64,000 nucleotides of DNA from the NCBI RefSeq assembly GCF_002531755.2, contig NZ_CP035000.1:620001-684000 (forward strand), written 5' to 3'. The notes beneath the pieces are model-generated. The model did not search any database. It was not told the origin of the DNA and was given only the letters and a program-made list of their open reading frames with translations. This stretch comes from Rhizobium acidisoli. Lineage in GTDB: Bacteria > Pseudomonadota > Alphaproteobacteria > Rhizobiales > Rhizobiaceae. Positions 56,188-64,000 of the stretch are shown here, piece by piece. Both the position numbers and the translations under genes were made by a program. Position 1 is the stretch's first letter; every line of letters starts with the position of its first letter.

Positions 56188-56685
56188 TCAGATAGTACCG
56201 AACGGGTTGTCGATCACGAAGCGCCAAACCCCATCCGCTTGCCGGCGAACGACATCGGAGGACGTTCCCGACAATTTCAAGGGCTTACCGTCAGGCCCGT
56301 TGCCTTCCATGACCCAGTCGGAGATAACGAGCGCGACATCTCCACTGACCAGGACCTGTTTGTCAGTCGCCTTGATAGGCAGCTTCAACTGCATGAATTC
56401 GGACAAGGACGCACGAATGGCCTCGTGGCCTCGCACGGTGGTGCCGGGCTTGGTCACGAAAACCGCGTCTGCAACGTAGACTTTCATGGCGGCGTCGAGG
56501 TCACCCGCGGTGATGGCGCTTGAAATGTACGGGGTCACGTCTTCCGGACGGCGGGGCAGAGGCATCTCGGTCGTGCCCTGTGCATGCACCTGTCCGAGGC
56601 CACCGATGCCGGTGGCGAACAACGCGGCGGAGGCCACCAGCATCTCACGACGCGAAGAAGTGAAAGGAACTGATCTGTTTGTCAT
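56188..56685 (-). CDS. Secreted SnoaL/NTF2-like protein
   Basis: A 165-residue protein with a twin-arginine-like signal (SSRREMLVASAALFATGIGG, cleavage near VHAQ) and a cone-shaped alpha/beta barrel domain of the SnoaL/DUF4440 kind: ITAGDLDAAMKVYVADAVFV, VRGHEAIRASLSEF and DGVWRFVIDNPFGTI. Members bind small hydrophobic ligands or act as isomerases; no catalytic residue can be assigned. Ribosome site AGGAG precedes the ATG. Part of the transposon cargo. Confidence 0.8.
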   Translation of the reverse strand: MTNRSVPFTSSRREMLVASAALFATGIGGLGQVHAQGTTEMPLPRRPEDVTPYISSAITAGDLDAAMKVYVADAVFVTKPGTTVRGHEAIRASLSEFMQLKLPIKATDKQVLVSGDVALVISDWVMEGNGPDGKPLKLSGTSSDVVRRQADGVWRFVIDNPFGTI

Positions 56686-56726
56686 GATTTTCTCCTAGAA
56701 CAAAATAGGACGCAGCTGCTGACCGG

Positions 56727-56750
56727 AGCACGCCGCGTACCAGGCGTGCT
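56727..56750 (-). terminator. Stem-loop after DsrE-like gene
   Basis: AGCACGCC and GGCGTGCT pair around GCGTACCA, 17 bases after the DsrE stop on the minus strand. Probable terminator or mRNA-stabilising hairpin; duplicated at 56018-56041. Confidence 0.6.
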
Positions 56751-56766
56751 GCGATCCTCGGATGCA

Positions 56767-57141
56767 TCAGAAGGTGAGCACGGAATAGCCGTCCTTCGCG
56801 TACGCCGCGAGGCTCGGAAGGCCGGACGTGCCAGGCACCTGGTTCGTGGTGATCAGGGAGAATCCGTTCTTCTCGGCGTCTGCACGCGCACCGAAGACGT
56901 CCGCGCAGCCAGACGAGACACCCACCACCTTATCCTGGATGGCCTTGTAGAGCGCGTGGGCCGGGTGATCCTTCTGGGTAAGTACACCCGCCCAGCGCGT
57001 GCCTGCTCCCTGGAACACGATCTCGACGTGCTCGTTCTTCTGTTTGAGGTCGTACGCCGCGGCCAGCGCGTTGAACAATCGCCCGACCGCTTCGTCGCTG
57101 CCGGACTTGGGATCGGAAAATACGACAATCGCAGTCTTCAT
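56767..57141 (-). CDS. DsrE-family small protein
   Basis: A 124-residue DsrE/DsrF-like protein: MKTAIVVFSDPKSGSDEAVG, VEIVFQGAGTRWAGVLTQKD, VGVSSGCADVFGARADAEK and the end YAKDGYSVLTF. The Cys in SSGCADVFGA is at the position of the functional cysteine in many DsrE proteins, which take part in sulfur transfer or redox sensing. The ATG at 57141 follows AGGAG; an upstream in-frame start at 57207 lies in the promoter. First gene of the transposon cargo. Confidence 0.85.
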   Translation of the reverse strand: MKTAIVVFSDPKSGSDEAVGRLFNALAAAYDLKQKNEHVEIVFQGAGTRWAGVLTQKDHPAHALYKAIQDKVVGVSSGCADVFGARADAEKNGFSLITTNQVPGTSGLPSLAAYAKDGYSVLTF

Positions 57142-57190
57142 GGAAACTCCTCTGTGACGTGAGGCTCGGCGGATCGCGCCGAGCTCTGTA

Positions 57191-57206
57191 TGGAACGTTC
57201 GGTCCA
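57191..57206. promoter_or_regulatory. Candidate TetR operator upstream of DsrE gene
   Basis: TGGAACGTTCGGTCCA is symmetric at 12 of 16 positions and lies about 50 bases before the DsrE start. A decayed copy, TGGAACATTCGTGCTA, is at 56130-56145 upstream of the TetR gene. Size and style fit TetR-type operators; binding is inferred. Confidence 0.45.
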
Positions 57207-57306
57207 ATACGACGAAGGCGTGCCGTCGTCAAGAGTGCGCTCGGCTGCTGACTGAACGTCACCGAAAAAGACACTGGTATCTGGGCGAGCATGGAAAGGC
57301 TGAAAC

Positions 57307-58112
57307 GGCGTTGTCACGTTGTTTCACTGAGGCCGGAGGAGGTGCTTTCAGTTAAACTCAGGCTGTTGCGCCGGTCACGGCCTTCCATTGCGCCATAGCG
57401 CGGATCCGATGAACGTGGGTGGCTAGGGCGGAGTGCTTCTGGTGCGACGGGACGAAATGATTTCTGACTGCTGAAAACACCGATATAAATCGTTGCAAGC
57501 CGCCGACGGATCGGAAGCCTTGCATCACTCGTTCTCGTTTTCGCAGCGGCAGATGGGAGTTTTCCGCACGGTTGTTGAGGCCCTTGTGTGATCTATGTTC
57601 AACAGCCGGCATCACATCTCGCTTTGCCGCCCCGTATGAGGGCAGTTTATCGGTGACAATCCTCTTTGGCGCCAGGCCTTGCTTCTTCAGCAGTCTGATC
57701 AACGATCGCTTGGCAGCCTTGGTGTCGCGACCGACTTGCACGATCTCGTCGAGAACGTATCCGTCCTGGTCGACGGCTCGCCAAAGCCAGTGGTTTCTGC
57801 CGCCGATGGAGACGACCACCTCGTCCAGATGCCAGATATCCTCTCGCGAGGGTCTCTTTCTGCGCAGTTGTTTTGCGTAGGCCGCACCGAATTTTCGGCC
57901 CCAGCGCCGGATCGTTTCGTAGGACACGACAATGCCGCGCTCCAGCAGCATTTCTTCCACAAGCCTCAAGCTTAAGGGAAACCGGAAATACAGCCAGACC
58001 GCATGGGCGATGACCTGCGGTGGGAAACGGTGGTTCTTGTAGCTGATGGTCGGCGCGCTCATGGCGTCCGATTATCCGTCAACCGTTAAGCCACGGACAA
58101 CGTGACAGCTCC
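57307..58112 (-). mobile_element. IS6-family insertion sequence, right copy of composite transposon
   Basis: An inverted, nearly identical copy of the element at 52771. Its left end is GGCGTTGTCACGTTGTTTCA and its right end ACAACGTGACAGCTC. It abuts a truncated IS630-type transposase gene directly on the right. Confidence 0.88.
57358..58062 (-). CDS. IS6-family transposase (right copy)
   Basis: A 234-residue DDE transposase identical to the left copy except Arg12 and a Val in NHFVPSH. All catalytic motifs (WHLDEVVVSIGG, RIVTDKLPSYG, NRAENSH) are intact, so both copies could mobilise the segment between them. Confidence 0.95.
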   Translation of the reverse strand: MSAPTISYKNHRFPPQVIAHAVWLYFRFPLSLRLVEEMLLERGIVVSYETIRRWGRKFGAAYAKQLRRKRPSREDIWHLDEVVVSIGGRNHWLWRAVDQDGYVLDEIVQVGRDTKAAKRSLIRLLKKQGLAPKRIVTDKLPSYGAAKRDVMPAVEHRSHKGLNNRAENSHLPLRKRERVMQGFRSVGGLQRFISVFSAVRNHFVPSHQKHSALATHVHRIRAMAQWKAVTGATA

Positions 58113-58419
58113 CGAAAAGGTGCTGGTGCCAGAGCTCAAACAGGGCGACATCGTCGTGATGGACAATCTCGGCTCGCATAAAGCCAAGGCGATCCGGGTC
58201 GCCATCCGTAGGGCCGGCGCCCGACTATTCTTTCTGCCGCAATACTCCCCACATCTCAATCCGATCGAGAAGCTCTTTGCCAAGATCAAACACGGGCTGC
58301 GACAGGCACAGGCCAGAACCCGCAACGCCATCGACGACGCACTGGCAGCCATCCTCCAAACCGTCTCGCCAAAAGAGTGCCTAAACTACTTCAAGGAAGC
58401 CGGATATGAACGGACGTAA
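58113..58419 (+). pseudogene. C-terminal fragment of an IS630-type transposase
   Basis: [20 protein letters not shown] then [20 protein letters not shown] and [20 protein letters not shown] are the second and third catalytic blocks (DNxxxH, PYSPxxNPIE) of DDE_3/IS630 transposases. The N-terminal HTH and first Asp are missing, cut off by the IS6 copy. Ends GYERT near 58419. Confidence 0.9.
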
Positions 58420-58431
58420 AATCATCCCGCT

Positions 58432-60159
58432 CTAGGAGCTGCCATGGCTGGCACGCGGCAGCGCTTCGTCCAGCGGCATATAGCGGAAACGCCTGGAATG
58501 ATCCCGATCGCGCGGATCAGGGCGCGGGATCGCCGATATTAGCGCCTGCGTGTAGGCGTGCTCGGGTGTGCGGCAGACCTGCTCCGCTTCGCCGATTTCG
58601 ACGAGCTGGCCTTTGTACATGACACCGACGCGATCGCACATGTAGCGGATGACGCCGATGTCATGACTGATGAAGATATAGGCAAGGCCGAGCTCGTCCT
58701 GCAGGCGCATCAGGAGGTCGAGCACTTGCGAGCGCACCGAGACGTCGAGCGCCGAGGTCGCCTCGTCGGCGACGATCACACGCGGATTGAGCGTGATGGC
58801 GCGGGCAATGCCGATGCGCTGGCGCTGACCGCCGGAGAATGCGTGCGGGTAGCGTTCGCGCGCCCTCGGATCGAGGCCCACCTGCTCCATGAGGTGGCAG
58901 ACCCGCTCCTCCAGTGCCCGCCCCTTGGCGACGCCATTGACCAGCAGCGGCTCGCCGATGATCTGGGAGACTGTCATGCGTGGATTGAGGGAGCCGAATG
59001 GATCCTGAAACACCATGCGCAATTCGCGGCGTGCCGCAGCCAGCGTCTGACCCTTTGCCGTTGCCAGATCGATGATGTCGCCGCCGGCATTACGATAGAG
59101 GATTTCGCCGGCCGTCGGATCGATCAGCCGCATGATCGAGCGGCCCATCGTCGTCTTGCCGGATCCGCTTTCGCCGACGATGCCGAGCGTCTCGCCCGGC
59201 AGCAGCGAAATGGAAACATCGTCCAGCGCTTTCACTTCACCGAAATCCATCGAAACGTTGCGCAGTTCGAGGATCGGCGCTTTCGTCCTGTCGAGCGGGG
59301 GGCGTGCGAGGCGGATTTCGGCCTTCTGCTCCAGCTTCAGCACCGAGCCGATCAGCATGCGGGTATAGTCGTCTTGCGGCGCATGAAAGATCTGCTCGAC
59401 CGGCCCATATTCCTTGGCGACGCCGTTGTGCATGACCAGCACGTCATCGGCGATCTGCGCCACCACACCCATGTCGTGTGTGATGAACAGAACGGCCATG
59501 CCGTTGGCCTTCTGCAGGCGGGCGATCAGGTCGAGAATTTCGGCCTGCGTCGTTACGTCGAGCGCCGTGGTCGGCTCGTCGGCGATCAGCAATTGCGGTT
59601 TGCAGGCGAGCGCCATGGCGATCATCGCGCGCTGGCGCATGCCACCGGAATATTGGAAGGCATAGCGATCCAGCGCCTTTTCCGGCGCAGGGATCTCGAC
59701 CTGCTTCAGCAGCGATATGGCTTCAGTGCGTGCCTCCGCCTTGCTCATCCGGGTATGCAGGCGAAGCGCCTCGACGATCTGGTTGCCGACCGTGTGGATC
59801 GGCGACAGCGACGACATCGGCTCCTGGAAGATCATGGCGATGTCGCGGCCGCGGATCGCCCGGATCTGGCGCCCGCGCGGATTGAGGCTGGTCAGATTGG
59901 TCGAGCCGCCGTTCTGGTCGTTCAGGATGATCGATCCGGCCGCAATCCGGCCGGGTGCATCAACGATCTGCAGGATTGAACGCGCCGTCACCGACTTGCC
60001 GGATCCGCTTTCGCCGACGACGCAGAGCGTCTTGCCCGGCTCGATCGAAAAAGACAGATCGCTGACGGCGCGAAAGACGCCGGTGCGCAGCGGAAATTCG
60101 ACGGTGAGGTTCTTCACCTCGAGCAGCGGCCTGCCGGCAATGGGAACGATATCGGTCAT
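58432..60159 (-). CDS. Oligopeptide-type ABC transporter, tandem ATP-binding protein (DppD-DppF fused)
   Basis: A 575-residue fusion of two full oligo/dipeptide ATPases. First: Walker [27 protein letters not shown], signature [15 protein letters not shown], Walker [14 protein letters not shown]. Second: [53 protein letters not shown]. The C-terminal oligopeptide-binding extension ([19 protein letters not shown]) is short. It energises the permeases upstream (60167-62283). Rhizobia often use this class for peptides, opines or glycosides. Confidence 0.92.
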   Translation of the reverse strand: MTDIVPIAGRPLLEVKNLTVEFPLRTGVFRAVSDLSFSIEPGKTLCVVGESGSGKSVTARSILQIVDAPGRIAAGSIILNDQNGGSTNLTSLNPRGRQIRAIRGRDIAMIFQEPMSSLSPIHTVGNQIVEALRLHTRMSKAEARTEAISLLKQVEIPAPEKALDRYAFQYSGGMRQRAMIAMALACKPQLLIADEPTTALDVTTQAEILDLIARLQKANGMAVLFITHDMGVVAQIADDVLVMHNGVAKEYGPVEQIFHAPQDDYTRMLIGSVLKLEQKAEIRLARPPLDRTKAPILELRNVSMDFGEVKALDDVSISLLPGETLGIVGESGSGKTTMGRSIMRLIDPTAGEILYRNAGGDIIDLATAKGQTLAAARRELRMVFQDPFGSLNPRMTVSQIIGEPLLVNGVAKGRALEERVCHLMEQVGLDPRARERYPHAFSGGQRQRIGIARAITLNPRVIVADEATSALDVSVRSQVLDLLMRLQDELGLAYIFISHDIGVIRYMCDRVGVMYKGQLVEIGEAEQVCRTPEHAYTQALISAIPRPDPRDRDHSRRFRYMPLDEALPRASHGSS

Positions 60160-60166
60160 GCCGGCC

Positions 60167-61288
60167 TCATTTGTTGTAGGGATCGGCCGCGTCGCGCAGG
60201 CCGTCGCCGAGAAGGTTGAGCGCCATCACGGCAACAACGACGGCGCAGCCCGGCATGAAGAGCCAGGGTGCGGTGGCGATCGAGCGAATGTTCTGGGCCT
60301 CGCGCAGCAGCACGCCCCAGGAGATGGTCGGCGGCTGCAGCCCGAGCCCCAGGAAGGAAAGCGAGGTTTCGGCAAGGATCATCGCCGGCACGGCAAGGGT
60401 GATCGACGCGATGATGTGGCTCGCGAAACTCGGCAGCATATGGCGGAAGATGATGCGTCCTTCGCGAACGCCGTCGAGCCTGGCGGCAGCGACGAATTCC
60501 TCGGTGCGCAGCGACAGGAAGCGGCCGCGAACGACACGGGCGAGCTGCGCCCAGCCGGTCAGCGACAGGATGATCGTGATCATCATATATTGCAGCGTTG
60601 CCGGCCAATCCTGCGGCAGCGCCGCGGCCATCGCCAGCCAGATCGGGATCGTCGGCAACGACAGCACGAAATCGATCAGCCGCTGCATGAAGAAATCGAT
60701 GCGGCCACCGTAATAGCCGGAGATGCCGCCGATCACGATGCCGAGCATCAACGACAGGAAGACGCCGACGAGACCGATCGATAGGGAAACCTGCGAGCCT
60801 TGCACCGTCCGGCTGAAGACGTCGCGCCCAAGCCGGTCGGCGCCGAAGAGAAGCAGCGGCGTGGTCTTGTCGGGCGAAGCGATCAGATGGATGTTTGTGT
60901 TGAACAGTCCAAAGACGGAATATTCATAGCCGCGCCCGAAGAACTGGACGTCGACACGCTTCGTCGTGTCTTCCTTGAAGATGGCGGCCAGCGTTTCCGG
61001 ATCGCGGGTGAGCTTCATCGGATAATAATGCGGGCCGAAGGAGAACCCGTTCTCGGTATCGATCAGATGCAGTTTCTGCGGCGGGTGAAAGGTCGCCCGC
61101 GCATTCTGCAGGTTCGGATCGTTGATGGCGAAGAAGCCGGGAACCAGGGCAACGATATACATCATCACGGTGACGACGAGCGCCACCATGGCCAGCCGGT
61201 GCCGGCGGAAAGCCCACCAGATCAGCTGCCATTGCGATGCGACGGCGGCGCGATCCGGCTGAATATTTGTAATGGCAATGTCGGCCAT
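60167..61288 (-). CDS. Oligopeptide-type ABC transporter permease (DppC/OppC type)
   Basis: A 373-residue membrane protein, longer than usual because of a ~90-residue periplasmic loop after the first transmembrane segment (ATFHPPQKLHLIDTENGFSF and following), as in OppC of the YejE-like group. Further features: FGADRLGRDVFSRTVQGSQV, IGGISGYYGGRIDFFMQR and the ATPase loop EFVAAARLDGVREGRIIFRH. Start lies 8 bases after the preceding permease gene's stop. Confidence 0.9.
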   Translation of the reverse strand: MADIAITNIQPDRAAVASQWQLIWWAFRRHRLAMVALVVTVMMYIVALVPGFFAINDPNLQNARATFHPPQKLHLIDTENGFSFGPHYYPMKLTRDPETLAAIFKEDTTKRVDVQFFGRGYEYSVFGLFNTNIHLIASPDKTTPLLLFGADRLGRDVFSRTVQGSQVSLSIGLVGVFLSLMLGIVIGGISGYYGGRIDFFMQRLIDFVLSLPTIPIWLAMAAALPQDWPATLQYMMITIILSLTGWAQLARVVRGRFLSLRTEEFVAAARLDGVREGRIIFRHMLPSFASHIIASITLAVPAMILAETSLSFLGLGLQPPTISWGVLLREAQNIRSIATAPWLFMPGCAVVVAVMALNLLGDGLRDAADPYNK

Positions 61289-61296
61289 ATCGGCTC

Positions 61297-62283
61297 CTAT
61301 TCCAACCGGATGCGGGGATCGACCAGCGCAAGCAGGATATCGCTGATCAGAGAGCCTATCAGCGTCAGAGCGCAGATCAGCAGAACGAAGGCACCCGCCA
61401 GATACATGTCCTGAGCCATCAGCGCCTGCAGCAGCAAAGGTGCGGCCGTCGGCAGGTTGAGCACGATGGCGACGACGACCGAGCCGGAGATGAGGTTGGG
61501 CAGCAGCCAGGCAATGGTCGAGATGAACGGATTGAGCGCGATCATCATGGGGTATTTCATCAGCAACCGGAACTCCGACAGACCTTTTGCCCGTGCGGTG
61601 GTCACGTAAGGCTTCGGCAGTTCATCGAGCATGTTCGCGCGCATGACGCGGATGAGGCTCGCTGTTGACGAGACCGCAAGAATGATGACGGGAAGCCAGA
61701 GATGCGAGAATAGGTCGACCATCTTGGCGAAGCTCCAGGACGCGTTCTCGTATTCCGGCGAAAACAGCCCGCCGACATCCTGTCCGAATTCGACCGCCGC
61801 GATATACATCAGCACCAGCGCCAGCAAGAAGGACGGAACGGCCAGGCCGAAGAAGGTGAAGGCGGTGAAGAAATAGTCCCCGATCGAATATTTGCGCACG
61901 GCGGAATAGACGCCGATCGGCAGCGCGATCGCCCAGGTGGCGATCAATGTCGACAGAGCCAGAACAAGCGTCAGCGCCATTCGCTCCCAGATCAGATCAG
62001 AGACCGGCTGCTGCCATTCGAAGGAGATGCCGAAATCGCCGCGCGAGAGGATGCCCCATATCCATTTGAAATATTGGATGAGCATCGGATCATCGAGGCC
62101 GAAACGCTCGCGCAATTGCGCCGCGGTATTCTGATCGACGATCTCGTTGGAGGCTGCCAGCGTCGCGATATAGGTGGTGACATAGTCGCCGGGCGGCAGC
62201 TGGATCAGCACGAAAGCCAGGAAGCTGACGGCAAAAAGCGATGGAATCATCCATAGCAAGCGTTTGGCGATGAAGACCAGCAT
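61297..62283 (-). CDS. Oligopeptide-type ABC transporter permease (DppB/OppB type)
   Basis: A 328-residue membrane protein: MLVFIAKRLLWMIPSLFAVS, FVLIQLPPGDYVTTYIA, ERFGLDDPMLIQYFKWIWGI, and the ATPase-docking loop PYVTTARAKGLSEFRLLMKY. I start at the ATG at 62283, after AGAGGCG, since it aligns with the first transmembrane segment; in-frame codons reach 62340 without sense. Confidence 0.9.
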   Translation of the reverse strand: MLVFIAKRLLWMIPSLFAVSFLAFVLIQLPPGDYVTTYIATLAASNEIVDQNTAAQLRERFGLDDPMLIQYFKWIWGILSRGDFGISFEWQQPVSDLIWERMALTLVLALSTLIATWAIALPIGVYSAVRKYSIGDYFFTAFTFFGLAVPSFLLALVLMYIAAVEFGQDVGGLFSPEYENASWSFAKMVDLFSHLWLPVIILAVSSTASLIRVMRANMLDELPKPYVTTARAKGLSEFRLLMKYPMMIALNPFISTIAWLLPNLISGSVVVAIVLNLPTAAPLLLQALMAQDMYLAGAFVLLICALTLIGSLISDILLALVDPRIRLE

Positions 62284-62404
62284 GGGCGCCTCTTGCATTG
62301 AACGCCGCCTTCCGTGCCTTGCGGCTGTCAGGGCCGGCAAGGCATCTCGGAGGGCGAACCGAAAGAAAGCGCCGTACCGTCAGGCACGGCGCCGGAGATC
62401 CAAA

Positions 62405-64000
62405 TCAGCTCGTGAAGGTGAACTGCTGCGGCAGCGCAGGCCCCGGATTGGGCCAGGACCAGCTGTCCGGTTGCTTTTCCGGCACGTTGCGCAGGTTGTT
62501 GCGGATGATGCCGAAGCTTCCGACGGCAAGGCAAACTCCGATGGTCTCGAAACTATCGGCGCAAAGGTCAAAGATCTGCTTCATGATCGCTCCGCGCTTG
62601 TCGAGGTCGGCCGTCGAACGTGCCTCGTCGAAGAGCTTCATCCGCTTCTTCTGGCTTTCCGGCGGTTCCTCGCCGCGTGCGCCGTTGGAGGTGTACCAAA
62701 GCGTCCACGGAATGGCGTAACGCGACCCTTGAGGATGGAAAGCGAAGTAATCACGCGGATCGAGCATTGGATCCAAGCCACCGGCCCCTGACCACACCTG
62801 CGCGTCGTGAGCGTTTTCATCGCCACGCGTATAGTAAAGCGCCCGCTCCATCGTATTAATCTTCATGTCAATTCCGATTGCAGCCCAATGAGTTTTGATC
62901 AGTTCAAGTGCATCCACTTGATCAGGATTGAGCGTGGGAATCACGTCAACGGCAAAGAACACCGGTTGGCCATCAGCACGCAGACGGGTTCCATTGCCGT
63001 TTTTCTTATCGAATCCGATTTGGTCGAGTAACAAATTAGCCTTCTCGGGCTCATATTCGGTGAACTGCCGCGAAAGTTTCTCGTAGTGCCAAGGGTGGCC
63101 AGGGCGCGGGCCAGTCTGATAAGGTTGGCTTTGCCCGAAGTAGACGATGTCAATGATTTCTTGGCGATTAATACCAAGCGAGAGCGCTTGACGAAATGAC
63201 TTGTCAGCGAACATCTTACGCATCGCCGGATCCTTGTGCGTCATGTTCAAATAGATCTGGCACTGTTGGGCTGAAGAGGGCTCTAGCGTCATCAGACGAT
63301 AATCACCTTTCTTCATGTTTTGCGACAGGGTAGGCTTGTTGGCCAGTATATTGATGTGTCGTTCTTGAATGTCGATTTTGCCTGAGATGACATTCAGCAT
63401 CAGTGACTCGACGTCCTGCGATAGGCCGAAATTTAGTTCATCGATATATGGCAATTGATTGCCCTCGGTATCGATCTGCCAGAAGTAGGGATTGCGAACC
63501 ATTAGTACGCGGGTCGCGCCGCCTGTATAGGGTTCTTTGATAATCCATGGATCTAAAGTCGGCCGTTCGGGATTAGCCCAACGGGAAGGGATTTCGATAT
63601 CGCCGCACTTTGCGCGAAATAGATCTGTCCAGCTGTTGGCACCCGAGGCTTTCACGTCCGCGGTAAGATCCGCATTGTACTTGGGATGGAACTTACTGCA
63701 GTAGTGCTTTGCGAACAGCGTCGGATGTTGGCCGAGCGGCGTAGCGAGGTTTTCGAGATAAAGCGCGTTGGCTGCGGCAAAAGTAAATCTGACGGTGTAG
63801 TCATCGACTTTCTCTACGACAACCGGCGTGCCCGCCACTTGAATCTGAGCAGGCGCTGAGCTGTAGAGTTCTTTGTTTTTGACAACATCCTCGATCGCGA
63901 AGACGACGTCGTCCGCCGTGAAAGGATGCCCATCCGACCATTTTACGCCTCGGAGAAGATGGAAAGTAAACTGCGTGGCGTCTTCGCTAACCTCCCACTT
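62405..64000 (-). CDS. Periplasmic substrate-binding protein family 5 (5' end outside window)
   Basis: At least 531 codons of an SBP_bac_5 oligopeptide-type binding protein; the frame is open to the window end, so signal peptide and start are missing. Segments include WSDGHPFTADDVVFAIEDVV, DEIEIPSRW-like CGDIEIPSRWANPERPTLDP, RNPYFWQIDTEGNQLPYIDE and the C-terminal NNLRNVPEKQPDSWSWPNPG. It supplies the permeases encoded after it. Upstream of about 62870 the sequence becomes richer in A+T with different codons than the C-terminal part, suggesting a recombination joint within the gene. Confidence 0.88.
   Translation of the reverse strand, partial: KWEVSEDATQFTFHLLRGVKWSDGHPFTADDVVFAIEDVVKNKELYSSAPAQIQVAGTPVVVEKVDDYTVRFTFAAANALYLENLATPLGQHPTLFAKHYCSKFHPKYNADLTADVKASGANSWTDLFRAKCGDIEIPSRWANPERPTLDPWIIKEPYTGGATRVLMVRNPYFWQIDTEGNQLPYIDELNFGLSQDVESLMLNVISGKIDIQERHINILANKPTLSQNMKKGDYRLMTLEPSSAQQCQIYLNMTHKDPAMRKMFADKSFRQALSLGINRQEIIDIVYFGQSQPYQTGPRPGHPWHYEKLSRQFTEYEPEKANLLLDQIGFDKKNGNGTRLRADGQPVFFAVDVIPTLNPDQVDALELIKTHWAAIGIDMKINTMERALYYTRGDENAHDAQVWSGAGGLDPMLDPRDYFAFHPQGSRYAIPWTLWYTSNGARGEEPPESQKKRMKLFDEARSTADLDKRGAIMKQIFDLCADSFETIGVCLAVGSFGIIRNNLRNVPEKQPDSWSWPNPGPALPQQFTFTS

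Noticed and set aside
58558..59979. 473-codon plus-strand frame opposite the tandem ATPase
   Set aside because: Antisense; the minus strand carries two full sets of ABC motifs.
1..64000. CRISPR arrays, tRNA or rRNA genes
   Set aside because: No regularly spaced short repeats, no cloverleaf-like or rRNA-like sequence noticed by reading; a dedicated scan was not possible.

Overview
The window looks like an accessory replicon (plasmid or genomic-island DNA) of a Rhizobium-type alphaproteobacterium. Three things point there: SyrB-family proteins, which I know mainly from rhizobia; the density of IS407-type, IS66, IS21 and IS6-type elements; and ABC-importer-rich catabolic operons with rhizobial codon use. 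I saw no rRNA, tRNA, CRISPR array or replication genes.

Layout: (1) 1-1528, a membrane GGDEF-EAL protein cut by the window edge, then a methyltransferase. (2) 2915-9710, a LacI-controlled sugar ABC importer operon ending in a tagatose/allulose 3-epimerase-type isomerase, with a likely operator at 8560-8577; an MFS transporter follows. (3) 11284-18941, a decaying stretch: a broken YciI-like gene, three SyrB-family genes in a row, a broken MgtC/DUF4010 remnant, a frameshifted PAS-PAS chemoreceptor with an IS407-type element just upstream, and a LuxR-type regulator. (4) 19163-30374, an island with a large nuclease-plus-ATPase protein (candidate anti-phage gene), an intact IS66 element, a frameshifted membrane protein and a PIN-domain gene beheaded by an IS21 element. 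(5) 30375-31703, a second SyrB-family triad, its first member truncated by that IS21. (6) 31841-43232, a catabolic cluster between two Lrp/AsnC regulators: homoserine dehydrogenase-like, aldehyde dehydrogenase, polar amino acid ABC importer, DapA-like lyase, cystathionine gamma-synthase-type PLP enzyme, aspartase-like and homoserine kinase-like proteins. Together they can be read as a route from homoserine or canavanine-type amino acids through aspartate semialdehyde and aspartate to fumarate. (7) 43457-46128, a broken hypothetical gene and an NmrA-like gene split by a second IS407-type element. (8) 46832-52586, a GntR-controlled sugar ABC importer with a beta-lactamase-fold hydrolase. (9) 52771-58112, a composite transposon: two nearly identical inverted IS6-type copies around a foreign-looking redox module (PNPOx-FNR fusion, TetR, SnoaL-like, DsrE), landed against a truncated IS630 transposase. 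(10) 58432-64000, an oligopeptide-type ABC importer cut by the window end.

The strongest candidates for something undescribed are the nuclease/ATPase protein at 19570-22074 and the duplicated SyrB-family triads. The catabolic cluster with a kinase-fold protein lacking both catalytic aspartates is also notable. Several genes carry single-base frameshifts; from one sequence I cannot tell real decay from sequencing error.
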